Positions 8,540 through 17,300 of a stretch of DNA of 32,249 nucleotides are shown here, one piece after another. The stretch spans positions 32,878 to 65,126 of the forward strand of contig PLRV01000005.1 of NCBI GenBank assembly GCA_003164925.1, given 5' to 3'. The notes beneath the pieces were generated by a model. It ran no database searches and was not told the origin of the DNA. It was given only the letters and a program-made list of their open reading frames with translations. A program made the translations under genes and the position numbers. The stretch is from Caulobacteraceae bacterium. GTDB lineage: Bacteria; Pseudomonadota; Alphaproteobacteria; Caulobacterales; Caulobacteraceae. Within the stretch, counting starts at the first letter, position 1. Every line of letters starts with the position of its first letter.

Positions 8540-10420
8540 CTACACCTCGATTTCCCGTGCGATCTCCACCACGTCGCAGCGCGGCAGGCTGAACCGGTCC
8601 ACAGCCTTGACGGCGTTGCGGTAAAGGAAGGCGAACAACGTCAGCCGGAGCTGGGTGAGCGGCGAATGATGGACCGGTCCCGGCGCGACCAGATCGCGCG
8701 AGGCGAAATAGACCGCGTGGTCGACGTCGATGCTGGGATCGAGCGTCTTCAGGCTTTTCAGCGCGGTGGGCAGATCCGGAATTTCGATAAAGCCAAAGCG
8801 CAGCGCAACCCGCCAGATCCCATCGGCGATCAGTTCGCACGAGCCTCGCTCGTCATCGGCTATCCGCGGCGTCTCCTCGAAGGCGACCGACAATGCGACG
8901 ACGTTGCGATGCAAGGCGCCCATGTGTTTGACGTGGTCGATCAGCAACGGCGGAATATTCTGCTGAGTGCGGGTGAGGAAGATGGCCGTGCCCTCGACGC
9001 GCGGGATGCGGCCGGCCGTCAGATCGGCCATGAACTTTTGCGGCGCCTCGGAGGCCTGCGTCAGGCTCGCCCGAACGGCGTCCACCCCCGAACGCCATGT
9101 GATCATGACGAAGAACACGGCCATGCCAAAGGTCAGGGGCAACCAACCGCCGTCGGCGATCTTGAGCAGATTGGCGCTGAAAAAGCCGGTGTCGACGATC
9201 AGGAACAGGCCGGCGACCGGGGCCGAGATCAACAGGGGCCAGCGCCAGACCTTGACCATGGCCACGAACAACAGACCGGTGGTCAACAGCATGGTCGTGG
9301 AGACGGCCGTGCCGTAGGCCCCGGCCAGCCGATCGGAGCTGCCGAAGGCGATGGTCACGCCGATGGTGGCGATCATCATCAGCCAGTTCACCGTCGGCAC
9401 ATAGATCTGCCCATACACCCGGTCGGACGTCTGGCGGATGGCGAAGCCCGGCAGCCATCCCAGCTGCATGGCTTGGCGGGTCATTGAGAACGAGCCCGTG
9501 ATGATCGACTGGCTGGCGATGATCGTGGCCACGGTGGCGAGCGCGACCAGGGGATAGACCGTCCAGGTCGGCGCGAGTTGGAAGAAGGGGTTGCCGGAAA
9601 TGACGCCTTTTTGGATTAGAAGGCCTGTCTGGCCGGCGTAACTCAGCAAAAGCGCCGGCAAAACGACGGCGTACCACGACAGGCGGATGGGTCCGGCCCC
9701 GAAATGGCCCATGTCGGCGTAGAGCGCTTCCGCCCCGGTGATGCACAGGAACACCCCGCCCAGGACCAGGAAGCCCGTGGCGCCGCCGTGGGCGAGAAAC
9801 AGGATCGCATGGCGCGGATCGATGGCGGCCAGCACGACAGGATGCTGAACCACGCCCAACAGCCCCAGTGCGCCGATCACCAGGAACCAGACCAGCATGA
9901 TCGGCCCAAATGCGCCGCCGATTTTGGCCGTGCCGAACCTCTGGACGGCGAAGAATATCACCAATACGCCCACGGCCATCGGCATCACGTAGGGCTTGAG
10001 GGCGCTGGTCACCACGTTCACGCCCTCCAAGGCGCTCAGCACCGAGATGGCCGGGGTGATGACTCCATCGCCGTAGATCAAGGCCGCGCCCACCAGGCCC
10101 ATGACGGTCAGCGCCTTGGCCCGTCCGGCGAACGCGTTGGCGCCGACCAGGGACATCAAGGCGAGAATGCCGCCCTCACCCTGATTGTCCGCCCGCATCA
10201 CGAACAGGCAGTACTTGATCGAGACGGTAAGGATCAGAGTCCACACGATGAGCGACAGAACGCCCAGCGCGCTTTCGGCGGTGAACCGCCCGCCCATGGC
10301 CTGGACCACGGTCTCCAGGGTGTAAAGCGGGCTGGTGCCGAGATCGCCGTAGACGATGCCCAGGGCGGCGAGGGCCGCCCAAGACTGGGGGCGCCGGCTT
10401 GGGGCCACGATTTGCGTCAT
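8540..10420 (-). CDS. kup: Low-affinity potassium transporter Kup
   Basis: Kup (TrkD) is a proton-coupled potassium importer of the inner membrane. The 626-residue product starts with the family signature GIVYGDLGTSPLYTLE at 21-36, in which Asp26 corresponds to a residue important for transport. About twelve hydrophobic helices follow up to residue 430, then a soluble C-terminal domain of roughly 190 residues ends with LPRCDVVEIAREIEV. Other family segments are MRADNQGEGGILAL, LIYGDGVITPAISVLSALEG and GHFGAGPIRLSWY, and all look intact. The start is the first Met of the frame and fits the family. The gene stands alone on the minus strand, and only a T-less hairpin (GGGACC/GGTCCC near 8454-8480) lies beyond its stop. 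Confidence 0.96.
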   Translation of the reverse strand: MTQIVAPSRRPQSWAALAALGIVYGDLGTSPLYTLETVVQAMGGRFTAESALGVLSLIVWTLILTVSIKYCLFVMRADNQGEGGILALMSLVGANAFAGRAKALTVMGLVGAALIYGDGVITPAISVLSALEGVNVVTSALKPYVMPMAVGVLVIFFAVQRFGTAKIGGAFGPIMLVWFLVIGALGLLGVVQHPVVLAAIDPRHAILFLAHGGATGFLVLGGVFLCITGAEALYADMGHFGAGPIRLSWYAVVLPALLLSYAGQTGLLIQKGVISGNPFFQLAPTWTVYPLVALATVATIIASQSIITGSFSMTRQAMQLGWLPGFAIRQTSDRVYGQIYVPTVNWLMMIATIGVTIAFGSSDRLAGAYGTAVSTTMLLTTGLLFVAMVKVWRWPLLISAPVAGLFLIVDTGFFSANLLKIADGGWLPLTFGMAVFFVMITWRSGVDAVRASLTQASEAPQKFMADLTAGRIPRVEGTAIFLTRTQQNIPPLLIDHVKHMGALHRNVVALSVAFEETPRIADDERGSCELIADGIWRVALRFGFIEIPDLPTALKSLKTLDPSIDVDHAVYFASRDLVAPGPVHHSPLTQLRLTLFAFLYRNAVKAVDRFSLPRCDVVEIAREIEV

Positions 10421-10678
10421 CGGTCATCGCTCAAGGTCAAGGAGGCTAAGCCGCGACCACCTCGGCAATCGCGCGCTTGCCCGCACCGTGCAGGCTTCAT
10501 CCGTCGCGATCAACCCGAACAGTTCGCGCCAGGAGCGGATCGATCATTTTATGCATGACCGCCTGCGGGTTCATACGATAGGCCGCCCTCGTCCGTCGTC
10601 CCGCCCGCCGGTCCGCGAGATGGCCGGCGTAGGATAGGGATGCGGGCGGGCCCAACCGGACCCCATTTCAGGTAGACC

Positions 10679-12766
10679 TTACGTCCCCGCCTTGCGCCCG
10701 TCCGCCAGGGCCTGTGCGGCCTGATAGAGACTGCGGATTTCCTCGACGATGGGCCCGGCCCGCCCCGGTTCAGGCGCCTCAGACGGCTCGCCCAAGGAAC
10801 GGCCCTCGCGCAGAGACGCCGCCGCCTGGCTGGCGGTCTCGGCCGCCCAGACGCCCACGGCTTGATCGCCCGCCCGCTGGTCCTGTGGCGCGTCGTCCAG
10901 CCATAGGGCCACCGCCGTGCCGCCCAGGCGGCGCACAGCCGCCAAGACCCTGTCGGCCCCGTTTAGCTCATCGCGACGCCACCAAATCTCCAGGGCCGCC
11001 CGCCGCCGCGTCTCCTCCGCGCGGTTACTGGCCAGACCGGCCTCGCGCCGCGCCGTCCGGATGGGCCGCACATCGTCTCCCAATGAGGTAAGGGCCACCC
11101 GCGCCAGCTTGCCGTTGCGGTCCACCGCGTCGGCCAGGGCCAGCTTCAGCCGGTCGCCTTCCGACCCCGGCCATAGCAGCAGCGAACCGGCAAGGGCCAC
11201 GAAGCCGCCGATCACCGTGTTCAAGGCCCGGATGCCGGCGATCGACACCTCGCGCACGCCCGGATGGGTCAGGTCCAGGATCAGGACGAACAGCGGCGTC
11301 AAGAAGAAGATGTAGAGGCTGTAGTTCACCGCTCGAAACGACATGCACGCCATGGCCAGGGGGAACATCAGGATCAGCAGCGCCAGGTTGGAGTGGAACG
11401 CCATGCCCAGAAGGGCGGCCAGACCACCGCCCAGAACGCCGCCGACCACCCTTTCTATGGCTCTGATCCAGCTGCTCGACAGATAAGGCTGCTGAATCAG
11501 GGCCACAGTGGTGGTCATCCAATAGCCGTAGGGAAGCTTGAATCCCTCCGCCAAGAGGAAGGCGGCCGTGACCGAGACGGCGACCCGGACGGCATGGCGC
11601 AGGATCAGGGATTTCCAGGTCAGATGGGCGCGGATGGGCGCAAGAAGCCCCTGCCGGGTCGGTCTTGCTGGGACGGCGGCGCCGAAATCGACCTTGATGT
11701 CATCGTCGGCTACGTGCAGGGCCTCGGCCGCCATCGGCGCCGCCAGCCGGCGGATTTGGGGCGTGGCCGCCCGCGCCGCGCGCTCCAATCGTTGGGCGGC
11801 GAGCCTCAGGGGCGCAGCGTCGCCGTCGACTGCCGAGACGGCGCGGTTCAGGCGGTGCATGACGCTGGCGATCTGGACGACAAGGCGTCGGGTGCGGCGC
11901 AGGCCGGCCGTATCGCGCGGGCCATCGCGCTCGAGTACGTCCGACAGGGCGATGAGGCAGGCGAACTCGGTTTCCGCCGCGGCCAGGGCGACCAGCAGGC
12001 GGCCGCCTGCGACGGTGATGTCATCCTGGTCATTGCGCGCGCCGGCGGCCTGCAGCGTCCGGTTGCGGGCTTCTTCGATGGCCTGGCGAACGCTGGCGTG
12101 ATGATGCCGGGCGTGAGCGGCCCACGCCGCCGCATCCAGCGGCGCATCCTGGATATTCGTCAGATCCATCGCCGTAGCCGCCAGGCGCTCGTAGACCAGG
12201 CTGAGCGCAGTCCGGGCCGCCGCATAGGGCTGGATGCGCCAGACGGTGAGGCTGAGCAGGGACGCCCAAAGGGCTCCGGCCAGGCAAAGGCCGGCAAACT
12301 CCAGCAGGGCGGCCGGGTTCCCGATTGGCCGGGCGATCGTCACGACCGCGCAAACCACCAGCAGATTGGACAGGGGCGCCGCTTCGGCGCCGTAAACTCT
12401 CAGGTAGCTGCACGCCATCGCGATGACCAGCAGAGTCGCGGCCGCCGGGATAAGACCAAAACTGGCCGCGCATGCCGATAGGACCGCGACACCGGTGGCG
12501 GCGCCGGCGAAGATCATAAGGATTCGCGCTCGGATGCGGGTGGGCCCGCCCGGGTCGACCAGGCAAGTCCAGAAAGCCATCACGGCGGCCCAGGCCAGGT
12601 TGGGGTCGCGGCCGATCACCGCCACGGCGGCCAGGGAGGCGCAGGCGGCGGCGGCGCGCAGGCCTTCGCTCAGGCTGGCCGCCTCCGGCGAGAAGTCGAC
12701 CGACCAACGCGCCAGGCGAGTCGGCCCAGAGCTTTGCAGAGGCCTACGGCGGGGGCGGCGCATCAT
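10679..12766 (-). CDS. FUSC-family inner-membrane protein (aromatic-acid/fusaric-acid efflux type)
   Basis: FUSC proteins such as AaeB and YccS are inner-membrane components of efflux systems for aromatic acids and similar compounds. The 695-residue product has the duplicated layout: an N-terminal group of about five to six hydrophobic helices (GLRAAAACASLAAVAVIG onward), a helical cytoplasmic middle rich in Arg and Ala, and a second membrane group starting at LRHAVRVAVSVTAAFLLAEG, with GYWMTTTVALIQQPYLSSS and RVVGGVLGGGLAALLG. A soluble tail follows. Two tandem ATGs at 12766 and 12763 sit behind GGAAAGGG, and the frame is open for 35 more Arg-rich codons upstream that I exclude. No membrane-fusion partner is adjacent, so substrate and partners are unknown. 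Confidence 0.85.
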   Translation of the reverse strand: MMRRPRRRPLQSSGPTRLARWSVDFSPEAASLSEGLRAAAACASLAAVAVIGRDPNLAWAAVMAFWTCLVDPGGPTRIRARILMIFAGAATGVAVLSACAASFGLIPAAATLLVIAMACSYLRVYGAEAAPLSNLLVVCAVVTIARPIGNPAALLEFAGLCLAGALWASLLSLTVWRIQPYAAARTALSLVYERLAATAMDLTNIQDAPLDAAAWAAHARHHHASVRQAIEEARNRTLQAAGARNDQDDITVAGGRLLVALAAAETEFACLIALSDVLERDGPRDTAGLRRTRRLVVQIASVMHRLNRAVSAVDGDAAPLRLAAQRLERAARAATPQIRRLAAPMAAEALHVADDDIKVDFGAAVPARPTRQGLLAPIRAHLTWKSLILRHAVRVAVSVTAAFLLAEGFKLPYGYWMTTTVALIQQPYLSSSWIRAIERVVGGVLGGGLAALLGMAFHSNLALLILMFPLAMACMSFRAVNYSLYIFFLTPLFVLILDLTHPGVREVSIAGIRALNTVIGGFVALAGSLLLWPGSEGDRLKLALADAVDRNGKLARVALTSLGDDVRPIRTARREAGLASNRAEETRRRAALEIWWRRDELNGADRVLAAVRRLGGTAVALWLDDAPQDQRAGDQAVGVWAAETASQAAASLREGRSLGEPSEAPEPGRAGPIVEEIRSLYQAAQALADGRKAGT

Positions 12767-12901
12767 CCCTTTCCGGCAGGGCCGCGCTCGGCGGCGGCGT
12801 AGCCCTTGGCTTAAGCCGTTTCGCGGCCCGTCGACAATCCAGGTTGGCCCATCGCCCTCCCAACCAGCCACCCTGCCTTTATCTTTCGTTCACTAGAACT
12901 C

Positions 12902-12917
12902 TTAACAGGACGGTTAA
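12902..12917. promoter_or_regulatory. TTAAC-N6-GTTAA dyad upstream of the orphan gene
   Basis: TTAAC (12902-12906) and GTTAA (12913-12917) are inverted halves separated by six bases, some 50 bases before the orphan gene. The TTAA half-sites recall CtrA boxes, but their spacing is eight rather than the canonical seven bases. A -10-like TTATAT follows at 12934-12939. Confidence 0.35.
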
Positions 12918-12963
12918 ATCCATGGCGTAAGGCTTATATCCTCACGGCACGAAAGGTATGATC

Positions 12964-13311
12964 GTGGACATTCAAGTCTATCTGTCAACTTTCGATCAGT
13001 GGCTATCCCAGCATATCTATATCGCTGTAAAATCTGGCAAGGATCTGGCATTCCGCGATCGCCGGTTTAATTCTATTCTTAAGCTCGATGAAGATGGAGC
13101 AGCCTGGGATTACGTCATGCTCGAACCCGGCTCGCCTGTCCCGCCGGGCGGAGCCTGGTCGGTGTATCGGCTACACGGCGTGCAGCCGAACGTCGCACGG
13201 CTGGAAACGGTCGCTCCAAAGCGCCGCAATCTGATCGAGTATCTCACGCAAGCGGCCTTCGGCGCTAGGCGCGCCGGTAACCGGCCCAATCATCTTCGGC
13301 TGGTGCATTGA
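12964..13311 (+). CDS. Orphan hypothetical protein, 115 residues
   Basis: I do not recognise a family. The protein is soluble, with no signal peptide or membrane segment. It has an N-terminal half with hydrophobic and aromatic alternation (VYLSTFDQWLSQHIYIAVKS), a central acidic patch (LKLDEDGAAWDYVMLEPGS), a Pro/Gly turn region and a basic C-terminus. Codon use in the first 130 bases is noticeably A+T-richer than in the neighbours. The frame begins with an ATG at 12958, but the AAAGG ribosome site at 12952-12956 leaves only one base before it, whereas the GTG at 12964 is seven bases away, so GTG is chosen. An in-frame TTAAC/GTTAA dyad and -10-like box upstream support real expression. It converges on the EAL gene. 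Confidence 0.65.
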   Translation: MDIQVYLSTFDQWLSQHIYIAVKSGKDLAFRDRRFNSILKLDEDGAAWDYVMLEPGSPVPPGGAWSVYRLHGVQPNVARLETVAPKRRNLIEYLTQAAFGARRAGNRPNHLRLVH

Positions 13312-13320
13312 CCCCGCCCT

Positions 13321-13346
13321 GCTCCAAGGCCGTCGACCTTGGGAGC
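13321..13346. terminator. Hairpin between convergent genes
   Basis: GCTCCAAGG (13321-13329) pairs with CCTTGGGAGC (13337-13346) with one bulged G and a seven-base loop. It lies in the 73-base gap between the orphan gene and the EAL gene, which converge. No T-tract is present. Confidence 0.45.
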
Positions 13347-13384
13347 TCGCGCGGGCTGTCAGCGCATGTTTTCAGTGGGTCAGA

Positions 13385-15016
13385 TCAGCCCCAGGTTTCC
13401 CTGACGCCGGCGCGGCGGGCCGCCACGGGGCTGCGGCGGAGCGGCGCGGGGATGGGTTCGGACGTCGGTCGTCCGAACAGGTATCCCTGGCCCAGGTTGA
13501 CGCCCATCTTGCGCAGAATCTCTGCTGTCGCTTCGGTTTCCACCATTTCCGCCACGGTGGACACCTTCAGTTCGCGGCACAGATCCGTCACATGCTGAAC
13601 CAGAAGGCCGCTGCGATCGGTGGCGGAGGTCAGCTCGCGAATGTAGCGTCCGTCGATCTTCACCTCGTCGACGGCGATCGCTCTAAGATAGTCCAGCGAG
13701 GCCGCCCCCGCGCCGAAATCGTCAAGCGAGACCCTGCAGCCTTCCTTGCGCAGGCGGCGCACCACGACATCAGCTAGATTCAGATCGTCGATGCTGGCGC
13801 TCTCGGTTATCTCTAAGATGAGCCTGCCACGGACCGAGGCCTCGGTCTTGATCATGTCCATCAGCTTGTTGATAAAGGCCGGCTGTATCAGCGAGCGCGC
13901 CGAGATATTGGCGGCCAGCTTGATCGCGCTGTTGGCCGGCTTCTTGAGCTCGGCCATCACAGTCTGAGCGACAGCGAAGTCCAGATCTTGAATGATGTCC
14001 ATACCCTCGGCCATCAATATGGACTCGGTCGGGCTATCCGTGTCGCCCAGGCGAAGCAGGGCCTCGAAATGGTCCGTCACACCGGTCTGAAGGTTCACGA
14101 CCGGCTGGTAGACCATGGAAAAGCGGCGCGTGGCCACCTGCGCCTTGAGCTTGGCCGCCTCCTCGACGGTCTGCTTGATCATGCCGCTGAGTGAACTGCC
14201 GGCCATGCCCGCCGTCCCCCCGGCCATGAATCGATCGAGCGCCAGGCGCAGGGCGCGCAGGCCCTCGCCTGACCCTTCGGCATCCAGCTCCAGAGTGTTC
14301 ATCGTGGGCGTGATGAGCGGCAAGCCAGCTTCGGTGATGGCTCGGGTCAACCGTTCAACTAACCGATCGCCGGATTCCGCGCGTGAGCGAACCAGGGCGT
14401 AGCGGTCATCCTTCAGTTGGGCGGCGGAGGCGCCGTCGAGGGATTCCGCGCGCAGGGCCGCGGCGACGCGGGCCAGGGCCTCGGCGGCCTGGCTGTGGCC
14501 GAGCGATTGCGCGGCCTGTTGCAGCCCCGCCAGCTCGATCAATTCCATGTTGATGTCCACGCCGGCTTGCGCTGCATGCTTCATGGCCGTCTCGGCCAGC
14601 ACGCCCATGCCCTCAGGGCTATGCAAGCCATGTGGACCCGTTGGCTCAATGGCGGAGGGGACCACGGCGTGGATCGACAGCGCGCAGGAAATGCGTGGGG
14701 CCACCTGCGGCAGGCGGCAGGCGGACAGGGCGGCGAAGCGCTTCAGCTTGCGCCCGCCGGTAGGTTTAAGGCGTATGCGGATCGGGCCGCGCCGGTCTCC
14801 AACGCCGACGCCGTCAAGAAAAGCCGACACCATTGGCGCGTCTTCCTCACAGACGAAAACGCGCCAATTGCCGCCAGCGAGGGACGTGGGCTCGACGCCG
14901 ACGAGCTGTTTTGCTGCGCCCAGAACGAAGGTGACGCGGCCATCGGGTTCGATCTCGAACAGCAAATCCGCGCTTGCGAAGGCGAAGCCCAGGAGTCGCG
15001 CCGATTCGTCAGCCAT
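13385..15016 (-). CDS. EAL-domain cyclic-di-GMP phosphodiesterase with PAS-like N-terminus
   Basis: EAL domains hydrolyse c-di-GMP to pGpG and so favour motility over attachment. In the 543-residue product the EAL domain spans about 290-525 and keeps the whole catalytic set: Glu318 of EAL (FEALLRL), Asn370 (AANIS), Glu402 (LEITES), Asp432 and Asp433 (DDFGAG), Lys453 (VKIDG), Glu490 (VAEMVET) and Gln510 (GQGYLFGRP). Their spacing agrees well with known active enzymes. Residues 15-75 look like a PAS sensor (LLFEIEPDGRVTF). Residues 145-265 have the size and helix pattern of a diguanylate cyclase domain but no GGDEF motif, so that part is probably degenerate and regulatory. GGGAGG lies about eight bases before the ATG. 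No membrane segment is seen, so it is cytoplasmic. Confidence 0.88.
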   Translation of the reverse strand: MADESARLLGFAFASADLLFEIEPDGRVTFVLGAAKQLVGVEPTSLAGGNWRVFVCEEDAPMVSAFLDGVGVGDRRGPIRIRLKPTGGRKLKRFAALSACRLPQVAPRISCALSIHAVVPSAIEPTGPHGLHSPEGMGVLAETAMKHAAQAGVDINMELIELAGLQQAAQSLGHSQAAEALARVAAALRAESLDGASAAQLKDDRYALVRSRAESGDRLVERLTRAITEAGLPLITPTMNTLELDAEGSGEGLRALRLALDRFMAGGTAGMAGSSLSGMIKQTVEEAAKLKAQVATRRFSMVYQPVVNLQTGVTDHFEALLRLGDTDSPTESILMAEGMDIIQDLDFAVAQTVMAELKKPANSAIKLAANISARSLIQPAFINKLMDMIKTEASVRGRLILEITESASIDDLNLADVVVRRLRKEGCRVSLDDFGAGAASLDYLRAIAVDEVKIDGRYIRELTSATDRSGLLVQHVTDLCRELKVSTVAEMVETEATAEILRKMGVNLGQGYLFGRPTSEPIPAPLRRSPVAARRAGVRETWG

Positions 15017-15423
15017 ACAATCGCCTCCCAGGAACCACGCGTTGTTCCAGGATCTGATCCGGGTAACAGACGCGCCAATAAGCCTAGTCCAAGCGGTGTG
15101 GCTTGAGAAAAAATGCGCACCCTGCCCAAGGCTATATTAAAGCGCCGCGCGTTAACAACCTGTGTGGTGGGCAGGACTTATGAGAAAATGTCCATGCGTT
15201 GAAGCAGCTTGCCCACGGATATACAGCTTTGTGCGGGGCCTGTGTGACTGGGGCCTTGATCTTCGGTGGCGTCAGCTCATGAATTGCCTATAGCGCGCAA
15301 CCCGCCCCCGTAGACCTAAGGTCAATTTGACATCCGGTCGCGAACTGATGCTCGGCTGTTTGTCAGGATGGCCCCCTCCTCCGCCATCGCCGTATCGCCT
15401 TCTTCGGGCGTGCGCCGGCGAGG
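15017..15423. other. Gene-free stretch upstream of the EAL gene
   Basis: No protein gene is apparent in these 407 bases. The left third holds the leader and likely promoter of the EAL gene on the minus strand. Near 15310-15330 two short palindromes lie side by side, GACCTAAGGTC and GTCAATTTGAC, sharing bases. The rest shows nothing I can name. Confidence 0.5.
15131..15158 (-). promoter_or_regulatory. Possible promoter of the EAL gene
   Basis: Read on the minus strand, TTGTTA (15158-15153), a 16-base spacer and TATAGC (15136-15131) lie about 115 bases upstream of the EAL start. The leader would be long. Confidence 0.4.
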
Positions 15424-17226
15424 TCACGCCGTCGCCTTGCGGTCAGCCTGTGGCGGAGCGCTCACGCCGAAGCGCGCCGGATCGACGATCCGCTGCACGT
15501 CAGCGGGCAATGGCGATGGCGCCCCCGCCACAAGGGCGGCGACGTGCTCGCCCAACAGGGGGGCCGTGGCGAAACCGCGCGAACCCAGGCCGCACAGGAC
15601 GAACAGGCCGTCTGCGCCTATGGCGCCCGCCAGGGGAAGCCGGTCCGGGGTCGCGGCCCGGATGCTGGCCCGTCCGCCCAGGCTCTCGGCATCGAGCGTC
15701 GCCGCCAGCTTGGGCATGGCCACAGCCAGGGTCGCCAGGTTGCGCTGGTGGTCGGCGGCCGTGGTCTGGGTATCGCTGTCGCCCCGGTCGTGCGTGGCCC
15801 CGAACAACAAGCCGCCGTCGAAAGGCGTAGCATAGCCGCCCCAGGCTAGGGGCGCGGTCAGGCCCTCGCCTGCCGCCCAGCTCGCCTGACCTCGCACGGG
15901 CTGCAGCGGAAGGCTCGGCAGCAGATCCGCCGACTGGACTCCGGCGGCGATACACACGACGTCGGCCCGGAGCAGCGCCTGGCCGTCGATGTCCAGAACG
16001 CGCCAGCCGTTCGCGTCGCGCTCAATCGTCGCAGCGCGACCGGCGATGAGCGCATGCGGCCCCAGCCACGCGTGAATCACCTGGGCTGGGCTAACCACCA
16101 TGCCGTCGCCGAACAGCAGGGCGCCGCTGACGAGCGGCTGACTTGAGCGAGCGGCGGCTTCGGCCGCCGACAGACGCCGCAGACGCGCCGGATCGAATAG
16201 CCCCGAAGCGAGCACGGCCTCAAAGCGCGCCGCGTCCCGTTCGATTCGCTCCATCTGCATCACGCCGCGATGAAATGGGCCGACTTGGCCGTAGAGGTCC
16301 GCAGCTCGGGCCAGGCACTGGGCGTATAAGGCCGCGCGCGGGCCGCCGCCGGCGTCCAAGGCGGCGGTGACGAGGGCGGCCGGATTGCCCGAAGCACCGG
16401 CGCCGGGGCGGTTGGTCTCCACCACCGCCACATCGAGACCCAAGGCGTGCAAGGCCCGCGCTAGACTGGCGCCGGCCACGCCCGCCCCGATCACCGCCAC
16501 CCGGTCCGGCCTTTTTGCGTCATCCGGCTCGCCCGGCAGTCGCGCTTCCAGCCGCTCACGTTTTTTGCCGTGTCCGGCCGCCTTGGCCACTTGGAAGCCT
16601 GCCTGCGCCAAGCCTCGCCGGACAGCGCCGGCGACGGTGAAGGTGGCGAGCCGCGCGCCAGGAGCCGAACGACGCGCTACGGCGTCCAGCACGTCCTGGC
16701 GCCACATCTGCGGGTTTTTCGCGGGTGAAAAGCCATCCAGAAACCAGGCGTCGGCCGCGCCGGTCCATCGCTCCAGCGCCCAGGCCGCTTCGCCCACGGC
16801 AAGGTCCAGGACGGCCCCAAGTTCAGGAAAGTCCAGCCGATGGAACCCTTGCGCCTGTCTTGGCCACTGGCCGATCAGACGCTCGGCTAGGTCCGACAGT
16901 TCGGGCCAGGCGGCCAGGGCCCGCCCCGCCGCCGCAGCGCTCAAGGGATAGGCTTCCACCGAAAAGATCGACAGGCGCTGGTCCGCCGAGCGGGTCTGAC
17001 GCCAGGCGTGCAACAGGGCCAGAATGTTGAGGCCTGTGCCGAACCCCAGCTCAGCTACGGTGAAGCGGCGGCGGCCTCGCCAAGCCTGCGGCATGTCGCA
17101 GCCGTGCAGGAATACCGCGCGGGATTCCGCCAGGCCATCGGCGGCGGAAAAGAAGATGTCGTCGAACCGGTTGGAGCGGGGCGCGCCCTCGGCGGTCCAG
17201 CTAAGTCCGCCGTCGTCGCCAGGCAT
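15424..17226 (-). CDS. mnmC: Bifunctional tRNA-modifying enzyme MnmC
   Basis: MnmC completes mnm5(s2)U at the wobble position of tRNAs: the FAD oxidase half removes the carboxymethyl group of cmnm5U, and the methyltransferase half then methylates nm5U. The 600-residue product contains both halves. Residues 1-240 are the methyltransferase with the SAM motif ELGFGTGLNIL (59-69) and DAWFLDGFSPAKNP (159-172). Residues 243-600 are the oxidase, opening with the dinucleotide-binding motif VAVIGAGVAGASLARAL and containing PVRGQASW, YATPFDGGLLFGATHD and, near the end, LFVLCGLGSRGFATAPL. The ATG at 17226 is preferred to a TTG two codons upstream. No good ribosome site is visible. It lies 74 bases downstream of the lipoprotein gene, beyond that gene's terminator. 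Confidence 0.93.
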   Translation of the reverse strand: MPGDDGGLSWTAEGAPRSNRFDDIFFSAADGLAESRAVFLHGCDMPQAWRGRRRFTVAELGFGTGLNILALLHAWRQTRSADQRLSIFSVEAYPLSAAAAGRALAAWPELSDLAERLIGQWPRQAQGFHRLDFPELGAVLDLAVGEAAWALERWTGAADAWFLDGFSPAKNPQMWRQDVLDAVARRSAPGARLATFTVAGAVRRGLAQAGFQVAKAAGHGKKRERLEARLPGEPDDAKRPDRVAVIGAGVAGASLARALHALGLDVAVVETNRPGAGASGNPAALVTAALDAGGGPRAALYAQCLARAADLYGQVGPFHRGVMQMERIERDAARFEAVLASGLFDPARLRRLSAAEAAARSSQPLVSGALLFGDGMVVSPAQVIHAWLGPHALIAGRAATIERDANGWRVLDIDGQALLRADVVCIAAGVQSADLLPSLPLQPVRGQASWAAGEGLTAPLAWGGYATPFDGGLLFGATHDRGDSDTQTTAADHQRNLATLAVAMPKLAATLDAESLGGRASIRAATPDRLPLAGAIGADGLFVLCGLGSRGFATAPLLGEHVAALVAGAPSPLPADVQRIVDPARFGVSAPPQADRKATA

Positions 17227-17244
17227 GCTCAAGGGCTTAGCTCA

Positions 17245-17275
17245 AAGTAAAAGGGCCGCCCTGAGGGCGGCCCTT
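17245..17275 (-). terminator. Intrinsic terminator of the lipoprotein gene
   Basis: A perfect 10-bp stem (17251-17260 with 17266-17275, five-base loop) is followed on the minus strand by TTTTACTTT. It lies between the small lipoprotein gene and mnmC and should separate their transcripts. Confidence 0.8.
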
Positions 17276-17300
17276 CCGATACGCCGAGGCGTACCGATGC

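Noticed and set aside
9704-10558. 284-codon plus-strand frame opposite kup
   Set aside because: His/Gln/Asp-rich antisense artefact of the membrane-protein codons of kup.
11264-12481. 405-codon plus-strand frame opposite the FUSC gene
   Set aside because: Low-complexity Arg/Gly/Gln composition, no ribosome site, and entirely antisense to a gene with clear membrane helices.
12902-12917. Canonical CtrA binding box
   Set aside because: The two TTAA halves are separated by eight bases, not seven, so it is listed only as a dyad.
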